64,000 nucleotides of DNA, taken from Spartinivicinus poritis (GTDB lineage Bacteria > Pseudomonadota > Gammaproteobacteria > Pseudomonadales > Zooshikellaceae). Numbering within the stretch: the first letter of the stretch is position 1; every line of letters starts with the position of its first letter. Below, in pieces: positions 49,197 to 56,304 of the stretch. The translations under genes and the position numbers were made by a program. Where the stretch lies: positions 159,580 to 223,579 of the forward strand of contig NZ_JAPMOU010000005.1 in NCBI RefSeq assembly GCF_028858535.1, read 5' to 3'. The notes below the pieces were generated by a model that made no database searches, was not told where the DNA came from, and saw only the letters and a list, made by a program, of their open reading frames with translations.

Positions 49197-50195
49197 TTAT
49201 GCAAGTGAAAAGTCTGGGCACTTGGTCAAGGCGGTTTTTAATATATCAATTGATGCACCAGGTTTATGGGTATTTTCACTCAAGTAGCGCCTGAACAGGC
49301 GAGCACCAGGCAACCCTTGAAATAAGCCTAGAATATGGCGGGTAAGATGGTGTAGTTGAGCCCCTTTGGCCATTTGCTGTTCTATGTAAGGTATCAGCTT
49401 ATCAATCACCTGGTGTCGGGTGAGGGCAGGCGAACTGTCCTGGTATAATAGTCGATCTACACCTGCCAACAAGTAAGGAGTCTGGTAGGCTGCTCTACCT
49501 ACCATGACACCATCCACATGGGTAAGGTGCTCTTGCACCTGTTCTAAGTTCGTAATTCCACCATTAATAATAATATTCAGCTGGGGGAAAAGTGACTTTA
49601 ACTGGTATACCCAGTCATACTTCAGTGGCGGTATCTCTCGGTTCTCTTTTGGAGATAACCCTTCCAAAATAGCGATACGAGCATGAACAATAAAGGTATC
49701 GCAGCCTATGTCTGCAATGGTTGAAACAAATTCCGCTAGCTCCTCAAACGATTCACGGCCATTAATGCCAATGCGATGTTTGACTGTGATAGGGATGCTG
49801 CAGGCATCCTGCATAGCTTTAATACAGTCTGCTACTGTGCCAGGCTCAGCCATCAAGCAAGCACCAATCCGTCCATTTTGCACACGGTCGCTAGGGCAGC
49901 CGACATTTAAGTTAACCTCATCATATCCCCACTCCTCAGCAATCTTAGCGCATTCAGCAAGCTCAGCAGGATTGCTGCCACCTAACTGAATAGCGAGAGG
50001 ATGTTCTTCAGCATTAAACGCCAAAAACCGATGACGATGGCCATGAATAATGGCACCAGTGGTTACCATTTCTGTATACAGCAGGCAATGCCTGGAAATT
50101 AAACGAAGAAAATAGCGTGCATGACGATCGGTCCAATCCATCATGGGTGCCACGGCAAAAGTTCGGTTCAAGGTTTTACTGCTTTTTGTTTGCAT
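49197..50195 (-). CDS. dusA: tRNA-dihydrouridine(20/20a) synthase DusA
   Basis: The 332-residue FMN enzyme reduces U20/U20a of tRNA with NADPH. DusA signatures are FAVAPMMDWTDRHARYFLRLIS at the N-terminus, NLNVGCPSDRVQNGRIGACLM with the catalytic Cys near residue 100, VKHRIGI and GVMVGRAAYQTPYLL. The gene is intact, so its 5' end was preserved or restored by the element integrated upstream. DusA is a known target for a family of tyrosine-integrase prophages and islands, and a truncated integrase starts 120 bp from this start codon. Confidence 0.96.
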   Translation of the reverse strand: MQTKSSKTLNRTFAVAPMMDWTDRHARYFLRLISRHCLLYTEMVTTGAIIHGHRHRFLAFNAEEHPLAIQLGGSNPAELAECAKIAEEWGYDEVNLNVGCPSDRVQNGRIGACLMAEPGTVADCIKAMQDACSIPITVKHRIGINGRESFEELAEFVSTIADIGCDTFIVHARIAILEGLSPKENREIPPLKYDWVYQLKSLFPQLNIIINGGITNLEQVQEHLTHVDGVMVGRAAYQTPYLLAGVDRLLYQDSSPALTRHQVIDKLIPYIEQQMAKGAQLHHLTRHILGLFQGLPGARLFRRYLSENTHKPGASIDILKTALTKCPDFSLA

Positions 50196-50263
50196 TTCAA
50201 TAAGTTAACTATCTTAAATTATTCAAACAGTTGACTAAAAAGTCTCAGAAAATCGCTGTTTTT

Positions 50264-50309
50264 CGCCCTTCGGTGTAACATCTGACAAATGTTACACCGT
50301 AAGAGGGCG
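50264..50309. promoter_or_regulatory. Inverted repeat between dusA and the integrase fragment
   Basis: The arms cggtgtaacat (50271-50281) and atgttacaccg (50289-50299) are perfect over 11 bp around ctgacaa. Outer cgccct (50264-50269) and agggcg (50304-50309) add six more pairs after a short bulge. Position and symmetry suit a recombination or regulator site of the integrated element. The right part contains agaggg, the integrase ribosome-binding site. Confidence 0.65.
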
Positions 50310-50314
50310 ATCAA

Positions 50315-50500
50315 ATGTTGACCATTGTAAAACGTCCACGAGCAAATGGAAGTGTCGCTTATCTGGCGTTGGTGAGGGTAAAGCGGAAAGGCAAGATTGT
50401 CTATTCTGAAACGCGCACTTTTGACCGTGAGAAGCTGGCGAAGTTGATGTCACATGGCTTTTTTATGTTGCTGCTTAAAAATTGGGTAACTATTCGCTGA
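50315..50500 (+). pseudogene. Truncated tyrosine integrase (N-terminal arm-binding part only)
   Basis: The 61-residue reading begins MLTIVKRPRANGSVAYLALVRVKRKGKIVYSETRTFDREKLAK. This is the N-terminal AP2-like arm-site-binding region of the integrases found at dusA. Normal members are about 350-400 residues. From about residue 44 the sequence departs from the family and ends with MLLLKNWVTIR. The catalytic R-H-R-Y domain was not found anywhere in the window. Its position just upstream of dusA, pointing away from it, is the hallmark of dusA-associated islands, so this is a disabled integrase relic. Confidence 0.75.
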
Positions 50501-50877
50501 CTGAAAACGCAGCACATCCTTGTTAAATAAACTACCTCATCGATGACTTGCTACCTATTATTTATTAATAATTTCCCCTATTTTTGTATCAACAAATTCC
50601 ATTTTGTTTTCTAGGTTTTCGTTATATCCACCTTCAAACAGATAAATTTCATAAAATAACAATTCATGGTCTTTGCTTTCATCACTATGGGGTACTTAGC
50701 TAGTCAATTTAAATTTTTGTGAAGTACAGGGTATTTTCTCTGCATGGAAACAAGTCTATGGTGTTAATCCAAATTAAGCGTAATTATACGCATACTACCG
50801 TATAGTTCGCAGTAAAAGGAAGTTGATAAGTTGGGGCATCTGCTAGCCATGAGTAAAATCTATCGGATGTTGGGGAG

Positions 50878-50944
50878 AAAATAAAAAAAGCATTGCTTCG
50901 TCAACGCTGGTTTCGGGCTTGGGGGTAGTACAACGAAGCAATGC
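50878..50944 (-). repeat. Hairpin element copy 1 (long loop, T7 on minus strand)
   Basis: A 12-bp perfect stem (gcattgcttcgt 50890-50901 with acgaagcaatgc 50933-50944) encloses a 31-nt loop. It is preceded on the plus strand by aaataaaaaaa, which gives a T7 tract after the stem on the minus strand. An 18-nt lead (50878-50895) is repeated exactly at copy 2. Confidence 0.7.
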
Positions 50945-51042
50945 ACAACACGCAGGGAGGTAAACGTAATAGCTATGACCTCCACTTTGACAAGAAGTTC
51001 ACTGCTAATGATGTATAACAATCATTATTATGATGACAAGGG

Positions 51043-51107
51043 AAATAAAAAAAGCATTGCCTCAAAAATACGGACGAAAAAGAAAGGAAAAGCAGCTGAG
51101 GCAATGC
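51043..51107 (-). repeat. Hairpin element copy 2 (compensatory stem changes)
   Basis: An 11-bp perfect stem (gcattgcctca 51054-51064 with tgaggcaatgc 51097-51107) encloses a 32-nt loop and shares the lead aaataaaaaaagcattgc with copy 1. The inner stem differs from copy 1 on both arms while pairing is kept, which points to selection for structure. As with copy 1, the minus strand reads hairpin then T7. Confidence 0.7.
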
Positions 51108-51219
51108 GTAACTAGTGAGTTTTAACAGTCTTTGTGACCAGTTAAACAATACAACAAACGTAGTTTATTTTGCTAGCAATGAACGACCATGTAAGTGATA
51201 AAAAAGACAGGGGTTTGAT

Positions 51220-51546
51220 ATGAGTCAATTGGAAGCAACGTTGGAAGTACACTTTCGACTTTATAAAGTGCCACAGCCAATACGGGAGTACCGTTTTCAT
51301 CCTGTTAGACGGTGGCGTTTTGACTTTGCCTGGGTTGATCAAAAAATAGCAGTGGAGGTTGAAGGTGGTGGCTGGGTTAATGGTCGTCATAATCGAGGCA
51401 AGGGCTTTGCTGCCGATATGGAAAAATATCATGAAGCCATGTTGCTGGGCTGGAATGTTTATCGTTGTAACGATGAGCTAATCACTAGTGGACGTGCAAT
51501 CAAGGCTATTAAGTTGTTACTTGCCAGAACTCAACAAGCCGCCTAA
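51220..51546 (+). CDS. Phage DUF559/Vsr-like endonuclease-domain protein
   Basis: The 108-residue protein has the short PD-(D/E)XK-like core common in Mu-like phages: HPVRRWRFDFAWVDQKIAVEVEGGGW, that is D ... E-V-E. It is followed by KGFAADMEKYHEAMLLGWNVYR and a C-terminal helix. It may act in DNA processing or as an early accessory nuclease. It starts seven bases after a gacagggg site and is followed 27 bp later by the Mor-like gene, a common neighbour in such prophages. No substrate can be named. Confidence 0.8.
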   Translation: MSQLEATLEVHFRLYKVPQPIREYRFHPVRRWRFDFAWVDQKIAVEVEGGGWVNGRHNRGKGFAADMEKYHEAMLLGWNVYRCNDELITSGRAIKAIKLLLARTQQAA

Positions 51547-51573
51547 TGCCGTGTTTCGATCGAGGGGGAAGCT

Positions 51574-51972
51574 ATGAACCTGTTACATGAACTCGCTGAA
51601 ATCATAGGCCCTGAGGCCGCATTGAAGCTGGGTCAAAACCTGGGAGGGGCACGGTTGTATATTCCACATCGAATGACGGATGAACATATTCTAGTGGCTC
51701 TCATCGGTCGAGAAGCGGCGGAGCAGTTGAGTGATTATTATCAGGGTGATCATATCGAGCTACCCACTAAGCAGCAGTTTAAGCAAGTACGTAATGACTT
51801 AATACGCAAGGAGTATGTCACGATAAAGTCGGGTGGTGGTTGCTCTCGGGTTGATTGGTTGGCAGCTAAGTATGGGATATGTCGACGGCAAGCGTTGAAT
51901 ATTTTGCGGGAGGAGGGAGTGGAGGAAGAGGTTGGGGTGGAGCCGGTGCAGTGTTGTATTGAGTTTAGCTGA
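51574..51972 (+). CDS. mor: Mor-family transcription activator
   Basis: The 132-residue protein resembles Mu Mor/C: N-terminal dimerisation part (LLHELAEIIGPEAALKLGQNLGGARLYIPHRM), then a C-terminal helix-turn-helix WLAAKYGICRRQALNILREE. Mor-like proteins switch on middle or late phage promoters by recruiting RNA polymerase. A strong gaggggg site precedes the ATG. Its presence suggests that the late genes downstream (lysin to head proteins) were under its control. Confidence 0.85.
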   Translation: MNLLHELAEIIGPEAALKLGQNLGGARLYIPHRMTDEHILVALIGREAAEQLSDYYQGDHIELPTKQQFKQVRNDLIRKEYVTIKSGGGCSRVDWLAAKYGICRRQALNILREEGVEEEVGVEPVQCCIEFS

Positions 51973-52022
51973 AAAGTATAGTTTTTGTTTTGAAAACTTT
52001 AGCTTTTGGGAGTAATTAAGAT

Positions 52023-52905
52023 ATGCCGCTTGTATGGTTTATTTGTATTGGAGTATTTTTATCTGGATTGTTAGGGGTGCTTAGTAGAAATAATGATTCT
52101 ATTCAAGAGTTTAAGAAATTTGCTTTCAAGAATAAAACTAATTTGTTTTTCTCTGGCGTTTTTGTGTGCTCGTTTGTATTTTGTTTTGTGATTTTTTTCA
52201 AAATTTGCTTGGCGGATATTTGTTTTATGGGTTGTATTTTTTGTTGTTGTTTTTGACGGTGGTTTTGTATGTATTGCACTATGATTTTTTGGAGAAAAAG
52301 AAACCCTTTGTAAAAAAGTTATTAAAAAAGTTGTGCTGCCAGTTGTTTCACTGTTTATAGGTGGTGTGTTTATATTTAGTTCAAGTATGGTTGACTCATA
52401 TCTTGGGGTGATACTAAAAGTTCCTGTTAATGATGTTCAAGCAGAGCTTTTTTGGGTAAAATTAAACTATGTACTCTTGATAGGATTGTTAGCTTATTTG
52501 TATGTAAGTATAGTAATATTTGCTGCTCAGTTTTTAGTTATGATTCATTATATGAAAAAAAGAAAACTAAATAAATATAGTGTTAGTAATGACTCAGTGT
52601 CTCATGAAGTGATAATTTTTTTTAGTGTTACAGTATTATCACTTGGATTATTTATGAAACCTGGGTTGTTACATGGAGTGTATGATAATATTTGGGATAA
52701 TGTAGATGATATGTTAGTAGGTACTTTGTATCATAGAGAAGAAAAGGTTTGTCAAGATGTATTAGCTAAAGACAAATATAACGACCCAAAAATTATGTTC
52801 TTACCCAGAGATCGAATTTCTATAGCTGTGAAAGTTGATGGTAATTATAAGTTTGATATTCAGAAATGTGAAATATACAATTTTATGAAAAAAGCTAACT
52901 CTTAG
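52023..52905 (+). pseudogene. Membrane protein gene broken by two homopolymer frameshifts
   Basis: Three overlapping frames together encode one plausible multi-helix protein: MPLVWFICIGVFLSGLLGVL... in the first, NLLGGYLFYGLYFLLLFLTVVLYVLHYDFLEKKKPF in the second, and VVLPVVSLFIGGVFIFSSSMV... to the end. The breaks fall in a T7 run (52192-52198) and an A6 run (52312-52317). One added base in each restores a continuous 294-residue reading. The last part (about 90 residues) is soluble with few cysteines. No family was recognised. Either the sequence has two homopolymer errors or this is a recent pseudogene. The region is markedly AT-rich. Confidence 0.65.
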
Positions 52906-52909
52906 GCTA

Positions 52910-52932
52910 AAGCCAGCAGATAGCTGGCTTTT
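52910..52932. terminator. Bidirectional terminator between membrane protein and nuclease genes
   Basis: An 8-bp perfect stem (aagccagc / gctggctt) with an agata loop is followed by tt on the plus strand and lies six bases past the leftward nuclease stop. It is well placed to end both converging transcripts. Confidence 0.65.
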
Positions 52933-52935
52933 CAA

Positions 52936-53574
52936 TTATCGGCACAAGCTTTCACAAGGCACACCATCTTTGTCCCTATCTAGCCGTGTTAAATTGCACT
53001 GATTAAGATAGAACTTTGCTTCTTCGCAAGATGTCATCTGCTTACAGTATTTTTTATTTCCACAAGCAAATGCATGTTTATAGTCATCCTTGGCTTTAGA
53101 TTGAGCCATGGCTCTTTTGTTGCGGCGCCACTCCCAGGGTGGTACTTGTTCAGCTGCAGGCAAGGTCCATATACCCCGTTTAGCAGATTTAGCTTCTGAC
53201 TCATACTGCTTTAGCTCTTTACTATCACTGTAGTGGTCGTATACCCAGGCAGCCCCTTGTTTTACGAGTTCAGCATTGACCCAAGTTTTACCCAGGTAGA
53301 TATGAGCAATACTTCTGCCGTATCTGTCTTTTGTTTGAACTTCAGCTTTGACATTTTTTTGAAACACCATATTTGATAAGGCTTGTTTAGCTTTCTGACC
53401 GTATGGCTGAGCTTTCTCAGGGGTATCAATCTCCGCAAGCCGTATTTTGACCTGTTGTTTGCTACCTGTAAGTAATGTCAGCGTGTCACCGTCAGAGACG
53501 CTTACTACTTTACCTTCTAGTGCTAAGGTTAGTGAGGGCAGAAGAGTCAGGAGAAGTATTGTCAGTTGTCGCAT
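52936..53574 (-). CDS. Secreted thermonuclease-family protein with Excalibur domain
   Basis: The 212-residue protein has a signal peptide (LTILLLTLLPSLTLALE) and a staphylococcal-nuclease-like domain (about 20-145) with VSDGDTLTLL, VKIRLAEIDTPEKAQPYGQKAKQAL and KDRYGRSIAHIYL. These contain the conserved Arg and Asp/Glu active-site residues. A C-terminal Excalibur-type calcium motif (LDRDKDGVPCESLC) follows. It probably degrades extracellular or periplasmic DNA/RNA. It runs opposite to the phage genes, as morons often do. Confidence 0.92.
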   Translation of the reverse strand: MRQLTILLLTLLPSLTLALEGKVVSVSDGDTLTLLTGSKQQVKIRLAEIDTPEKAQPYGQKAKQALSNMVFQKNVKAEVQTKDRYGRSIAHIYLGKTWVNAELVKQGAAWVYDHYSDSKELKQYESEAKSAKRGIWTLPAAEQVPPWEWRRNKRAMAQSKAKDDYKHAFACGNKKYCKQMTSCEEAKFYLNQCNLTRLDRDKDGVPCESLCR

Positions 53575-53617
53575 ACGGGATTCCTTAGTTTATGGATAGC
53601 AGAGGGATGATAGTTCA

Positions 53618-54583
53618 ATGTTAGAGAAAATCAAAAATAAACTACTCTTATTGTGTAATAAATGTGAGAGATGTAAAAAAATTATAAATTGCTTTTTTGA
53701 TGGAATTGATGGTTTTAAAAATCTTGAGACAATGGATTTGAGGTCATTGTTTTCATTAGCAGTGATTATTTTTATAGCTTGGCTTGGCTATTGGGGGCTT
53801 GTTGAGTTGTTTACTGAAAGTAATGATACAGCAGGTCAGTATGGAGATCAATTTGGCGCGATTAATGCCTTGTTTTCAGGCTTAGCATTTTCGGGTGTTA
53901 TTTTTACTATCCTACTTCAAAGAACTGAGCTTAAACTTCAAAGAACTGAGCTTAAACTTCAAAGAAAGGAGTTGGAAACTACTAGGGAGGAGTTAGCTGG
54001 GCAAAAAGAACAAATGGAAAAGCAGAATAGGCTTGCTGAGATTCAAGTATTTGAAAGTAAACTGTTTGGACTTTTAAAGTTTTATAATGATGCAGTGTCA
54101 ACGTTAGTTTATTATGCTGGTTCAGAAAATAATATTGTTATCACAGGACGAACCTGTTTCTATAAATTATATAAAGATTTTTTTGATAACTGGGACGTTG
54201 AATGGGAGCGTACAAAGAAGGAAGTAACTTTAAGGTATAGGGGTTTTCCTCCGATTTTAGTTATTGAACATTGTATTTCAATATTATTTGATATGATGAA
54301 ATTTGTTCACAATAATCAATTCCTTGCAAATATGAAAAAATATGAATATATCGACCTTATAAGAAGCCAGCTTTCTAATTGTGAGATGTTTTTTATTTTT
54401 TATGGCGTGGTTTGTTCTGATAAAGATGAGATAAAGGAAATTATAGAGCGATACGGTTTTTTTTCTAGACTACCCAATATATGGTGTGCAGAAAATAAGA
54501 AAGAAATACTTATGTTATTAGATCCAAGTCATCAAAAATTTTATAATGAAGGTGCTTATAAAAGGCAAAAGGCCGTTAAATGA
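53618..54583 (+). CDS. Putative phage abortive-infection membrane protein, AbiC-like
   Basis: The 321-residue protein begins with a cysteine cluster (LCNKCERCKK). Two membrane helices follow (FSLAVIIFIAWLGYWGLVELF and NALFSGLAFSGVIFTILL), separated by the acidic ESNDTAGQYGDQFGA. Next comes a coiled coil with a tandem 7-residue repeat and a soluble domain containing FESKLFGLLKFYNDAV. This architecture is that of the putAbiC (AbiC-like) family of anti-phage proteins, in which the coiled coil precedes an FE...F..LL motif. The gene is a likely superinfection-exclusion or defence cargo of the prophage. Its trigger and effector action are unknown. Confidence 0.75.
   Translation: MLEKIKNKLLLLCNKCERCKKIINCFFDGIDGFKNLETMDLRSLFSLAVIIFIAWLGYWGLVELFTESNDTAGQYGDQFGAINALFSGLAFSGVIFTILLQRTELKLQRTELKLQRKELETTREELAGQKEQMEKQNRLAEIQVFESKLFGLLKFYNDAVSTLVYYAGSENNIVITGRTCFYKLYKDFFDNWDVEWERTKKEVTLRYRGFPPILVIEHCISILFDMMKFVHNNQFLANMKKYEYIDLIRSQLSNCEMFFIFYGVVCSDKDEIKEIIERYGFFSRLPNIWCAENKKEILMLLDPSHQKFYNEGAYKRQKAVK
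53915..53966 (+). repeat. Tandem 21-bp repeat inside the AbiC-like gene
   Basis: cttcaaagaactgagcttaaa occurs twice exactly (53915-53935, 53936-53956) and a third copy begins (cttcaaagaa). It codes for the LQRTELK heptads of the coiled coil, so copy number could vary by slippage without breaking the frame. Confidence 0.9.
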
Positions 54584-54688
54584 TAAAGCCAGATACAGTT
54601 ATTACTAAAGTTGAAATGTTTTCCCTAAACAATCAGGATATCAATCCTAAAAACTCCTCATCATCCCTAACCAGATTCTGAGGAGTTT

Positions 54689-54838
54689 ATACCTAAATTC
54701 AGCGCTACATCATTAGACCGCTTAGCCACCTGCCACGAAGAGGATGTGGAATCGTATCTAATTAATTGGGGGAATATAGCCAGTTTTATATTCTTAATGA
54801 AGCTGTTTGCTTTACTTAAGGAGATAAACTTTTTATAG
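54689..54838 (+). pseudogene. Decayed, internally deleted copy of the M15 lysin gene
   Basis: The sequence from about 54620 repeats the upstream region and first codons of the lysin gene at 55705. It includes the hairpin aactcctca/tgaggagtt (54652-54687) and the reading PKFSATSLDRLATCHE. The start codon has changed from ATG to ATA. After about 18 codons, roughly 155 bp of the parent are missing and the copy resumes at LINWGNIASFIF (parent PINWEEYNQFYY). It then runs to a TAG at 54836 and overlaps the next gene's end. It is a non-functional duplicate. Confidence 0.8.
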
Positions 54839-55544
54839 TTTGGTTGATTTTATCAATAATACTATTATCAACCATTTTGCTACACATAAAATAACGCTTA
54901 CTCCCTGGAGGAAGATCTGAAAGTTTATGGATTACAAAAGAACCTTTATTTGCTAAAACTAGTTCTTCTGCTTCTTCTTCTGCGACTATGAAGTAGTTAA
55001 ATCTATTAGCTTTTAGCATTTCCATCATTCCAAGGTTGTCCTGAGACATACGTAGTTTTTTTGGATTATGCTGGCTAATTTTTTTATCTATAAACCCTCC
55101 ATAGGAATATCCTATTTTAATGCCGATATATAAACTTTGATCGGATAGCAAGTTGTCGATGTTTTTTTTATTGAGTACATTTAACTGGTTTTTGGTTGTA
55201 ACTAATACTGCGGGCTTATCTTGGTAGATAGGCATGGTGTACTTTGCAAATAATTCCCTTTCTTTATTTTTAAACCAGCCCACTGCACATATATGTTTCT
55301 TATTGAGTTTGACTTCTTCTATTTGGCGTGCAGCAGGTATGTTTAACAAGCGATATGGAACTTTGCTTTTTTCTAGTATTTGTTGAGCTTTGCTGCCAAC
55401 AATGCCTGTTAACCTATTATCTTCTATTTTGTAGTAAGGTGTTCGCTCATGATAGTAAATACGAATATAATGCTCGTCTGCATTTGATAAGCAGGTCAAA
55501 TTATAGGCTATAATTAAGATAAATAAGATTAATTTTGTTTGCAT
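54816..55544 (-). CDS. Periplasmic substrate-binding-domain protein (SBP family 3-like)
   Basis: The 242-residue protein has a signal peptide (KLILFILIIAYNLTCLSNA). The mature part looks like an amino-acid-type substrate-binding fold: IRIYYHERTPYYKIEDNRLTGIVG, IPAARQIEEVKLNKKHICAVGWFKN and MLKANRFNYFIVAEEEAEELVL. No ABC transporter genes accompany it, so it may be an orphan sensor-type protein. It lies leftward between the intact lysin gene and its decayed copy, suggesting it was inserted with that duplication. The ligand is unknown. Confidence 0.8.
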   Translation of the reverse strand: MQTKLILFILIIAYNLTCLSNADEHYIRIYYHERTPYYKIEDNRLTGIVGSKAQQILEKSKVPYRLLNIPAARQIEEVKLNKKHICAVGWFKNKERELFAKYTMPIYQDKPAVLVTTKNQLNVLNKKNIDNLLSDQSLYIGIKIGYSYGGFIDKKISQHNPKKLRMSQDNLGMMEMLKANRFNYFIVAEEEAEELVLANKGSFVIHKLSDLPPGSKRYFMCSKMVDNSIIDKINQTIKSLSP

Positions 55545-55667
55545 TTTGAACTAGTTCAGTTAGATATAACTTGGTTTGATTATAGCTCAGTTGAAATAAT
55601 ATGAGATCTTCACTTCTATATGAAAGTAAAGAAAATTTCCCCTAACTAACCCCACTTAAATTCCTAA

Positions 55668-55707
55668 AACTCCTCACCATCCCTAACCAGATTTTGAGGA
55701 GTTTATG
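55668..55707 (+). promoter_or_regulatory. Hairpin that hides the lysin ribosome-binding site
   Basis: aactcctca (55668-55676) pairs perfectly with tgaggagtt (55695-55703), burying the gaggag site that ends two bases before the ATG at 55705. The 18-nt loop and both arms are kept in the decayed copy upstream. It could restrain lysin translation until late infection. Confidence 0.65.
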
Positions 55708-56127
55708 CCAAAATTCAGTCCCACATCATTAGACCGTTTAGCCACTTGCCACGAAGACCTACAAGTTTTATTCAGCGAGATCATTAAAGATTGTGATTGC
55801 AGTATATTAATTGGCCATCGCAGTCAGCTAGACCAAGACGCAGCTTATGCAGCAGGTAAATCAACATTGCCATTTCCCCATAGTAAACATAATCGACTCC
55901 CAGCATTTGCCGTAGATGTAGCACCTTATCCGATTAATTGGGAAGAATATAACCAGTTTTATTACTTGGGTGGGTTAGTGATGGGTAAGGCTAATGAGTT
56001 ATTTAAAGAAGGGCGAATGAAGCATCGCTTGCGCTGGGGTGGGAATTGGAATCGTAACCATCAAGTGAGTGACCAGAGTTTTAATGATCTGGTTCATTTT
56101 GAGTTAGTCGAGGGAGATGATGGATAA
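55705..56127 (+). CDS. Phage endolysin, M15 peptidase family
   Basis: The 140-residue protein matches phage M15 D-Ala/L-Ala-D-Glu-type peptidases: an N-terminal LDRLATCHEDLQVLFSEII, the GHRSQLDQDAAYAAGKS region and the zinc-ligand segment HSKHNRLPAFAVDVAPYP. A second H in LVHFELVE near the C-terminus completes the site. No signal peptide is present, so release depends on the holin encoded 10 bp within its 3' end. It cuts peptidoglycan cross-peptides at the end of the lytic cycle. Confidence 0.9.
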   Translation: MPKFSPTSLDRLATCHEDLQVLFSEIIKDCDCSILIGHRSQLDQDAAYAAGKSTLPFPHSKHNRLPAFAVDVAPYPINWEEYNQFYYLGGLVMGKANELFKEGRMKHRLRWGGNWNRNHQVSDQSFNDLVHFELVEGDDG

Positions 56128-56302
56128 ATCAGGTGTTGTCAGTTATGTGGTGGGCTCTGCCACCGTCATAGGTGCCGCGACCGTTGAGCAGTGGAGCACT
56201 ATGGATTGGTTGAGTGCGCTGGGGATTATTGTTGGTGTCATTGGCGTGTTGGTGCGGATTTATACGGATATTGCCATCCACCTGAATCGACGTAAGGAGT
56301 AA
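56120..56302 (+). CDS. Small phage holin
   Basis: A 60-residue protein (MDKSGVVSYVVGSATV...) with two hydrophobic stretches, GSATVIGAATVEQW and LSALGIIVGVIGVLVRIYTDIAIHL, and a positively charged tail (NRRKE). Such small proteins follow lysins and open the inner membrane. An upstream ATG at 56117 overlaps. The end is 2 bp before the next gene, so lysin, holin and the holin-like fusion form a tight block. Confidence 0.8.
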   Translation: MDKSGVVSYVVGSATVIGAATVEQWSTMDWLSALGIIVGVIGVLVRIYTDIAIHLNRRKE

Positions 56303-56304
56303 GC

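Larger units (their letters stand above)
50501..51219. other. Non-coding stretch with paired hairpins at prophage left end
   Basis: About 720 bp without a believable gene. It holds two related stem-loop elements (50878-50944 and 51043-51107), listed separately. Between them a small ggaggt/acctcc stem spans 50956-50983. The missing part of the integrase has evidently been deleted from this region. The remainder is AT-rich without features I recognise. Confidence 0.5.

Noticed and set aside
50878..51107. Integron attC sites or a retron-type RNA as the explanation of the paired hairpins
   Set aside because: No attC core sites (GTTRRRY/RYYYAAC), no integron integrase and no reverse transcriptase gene are present in the window.
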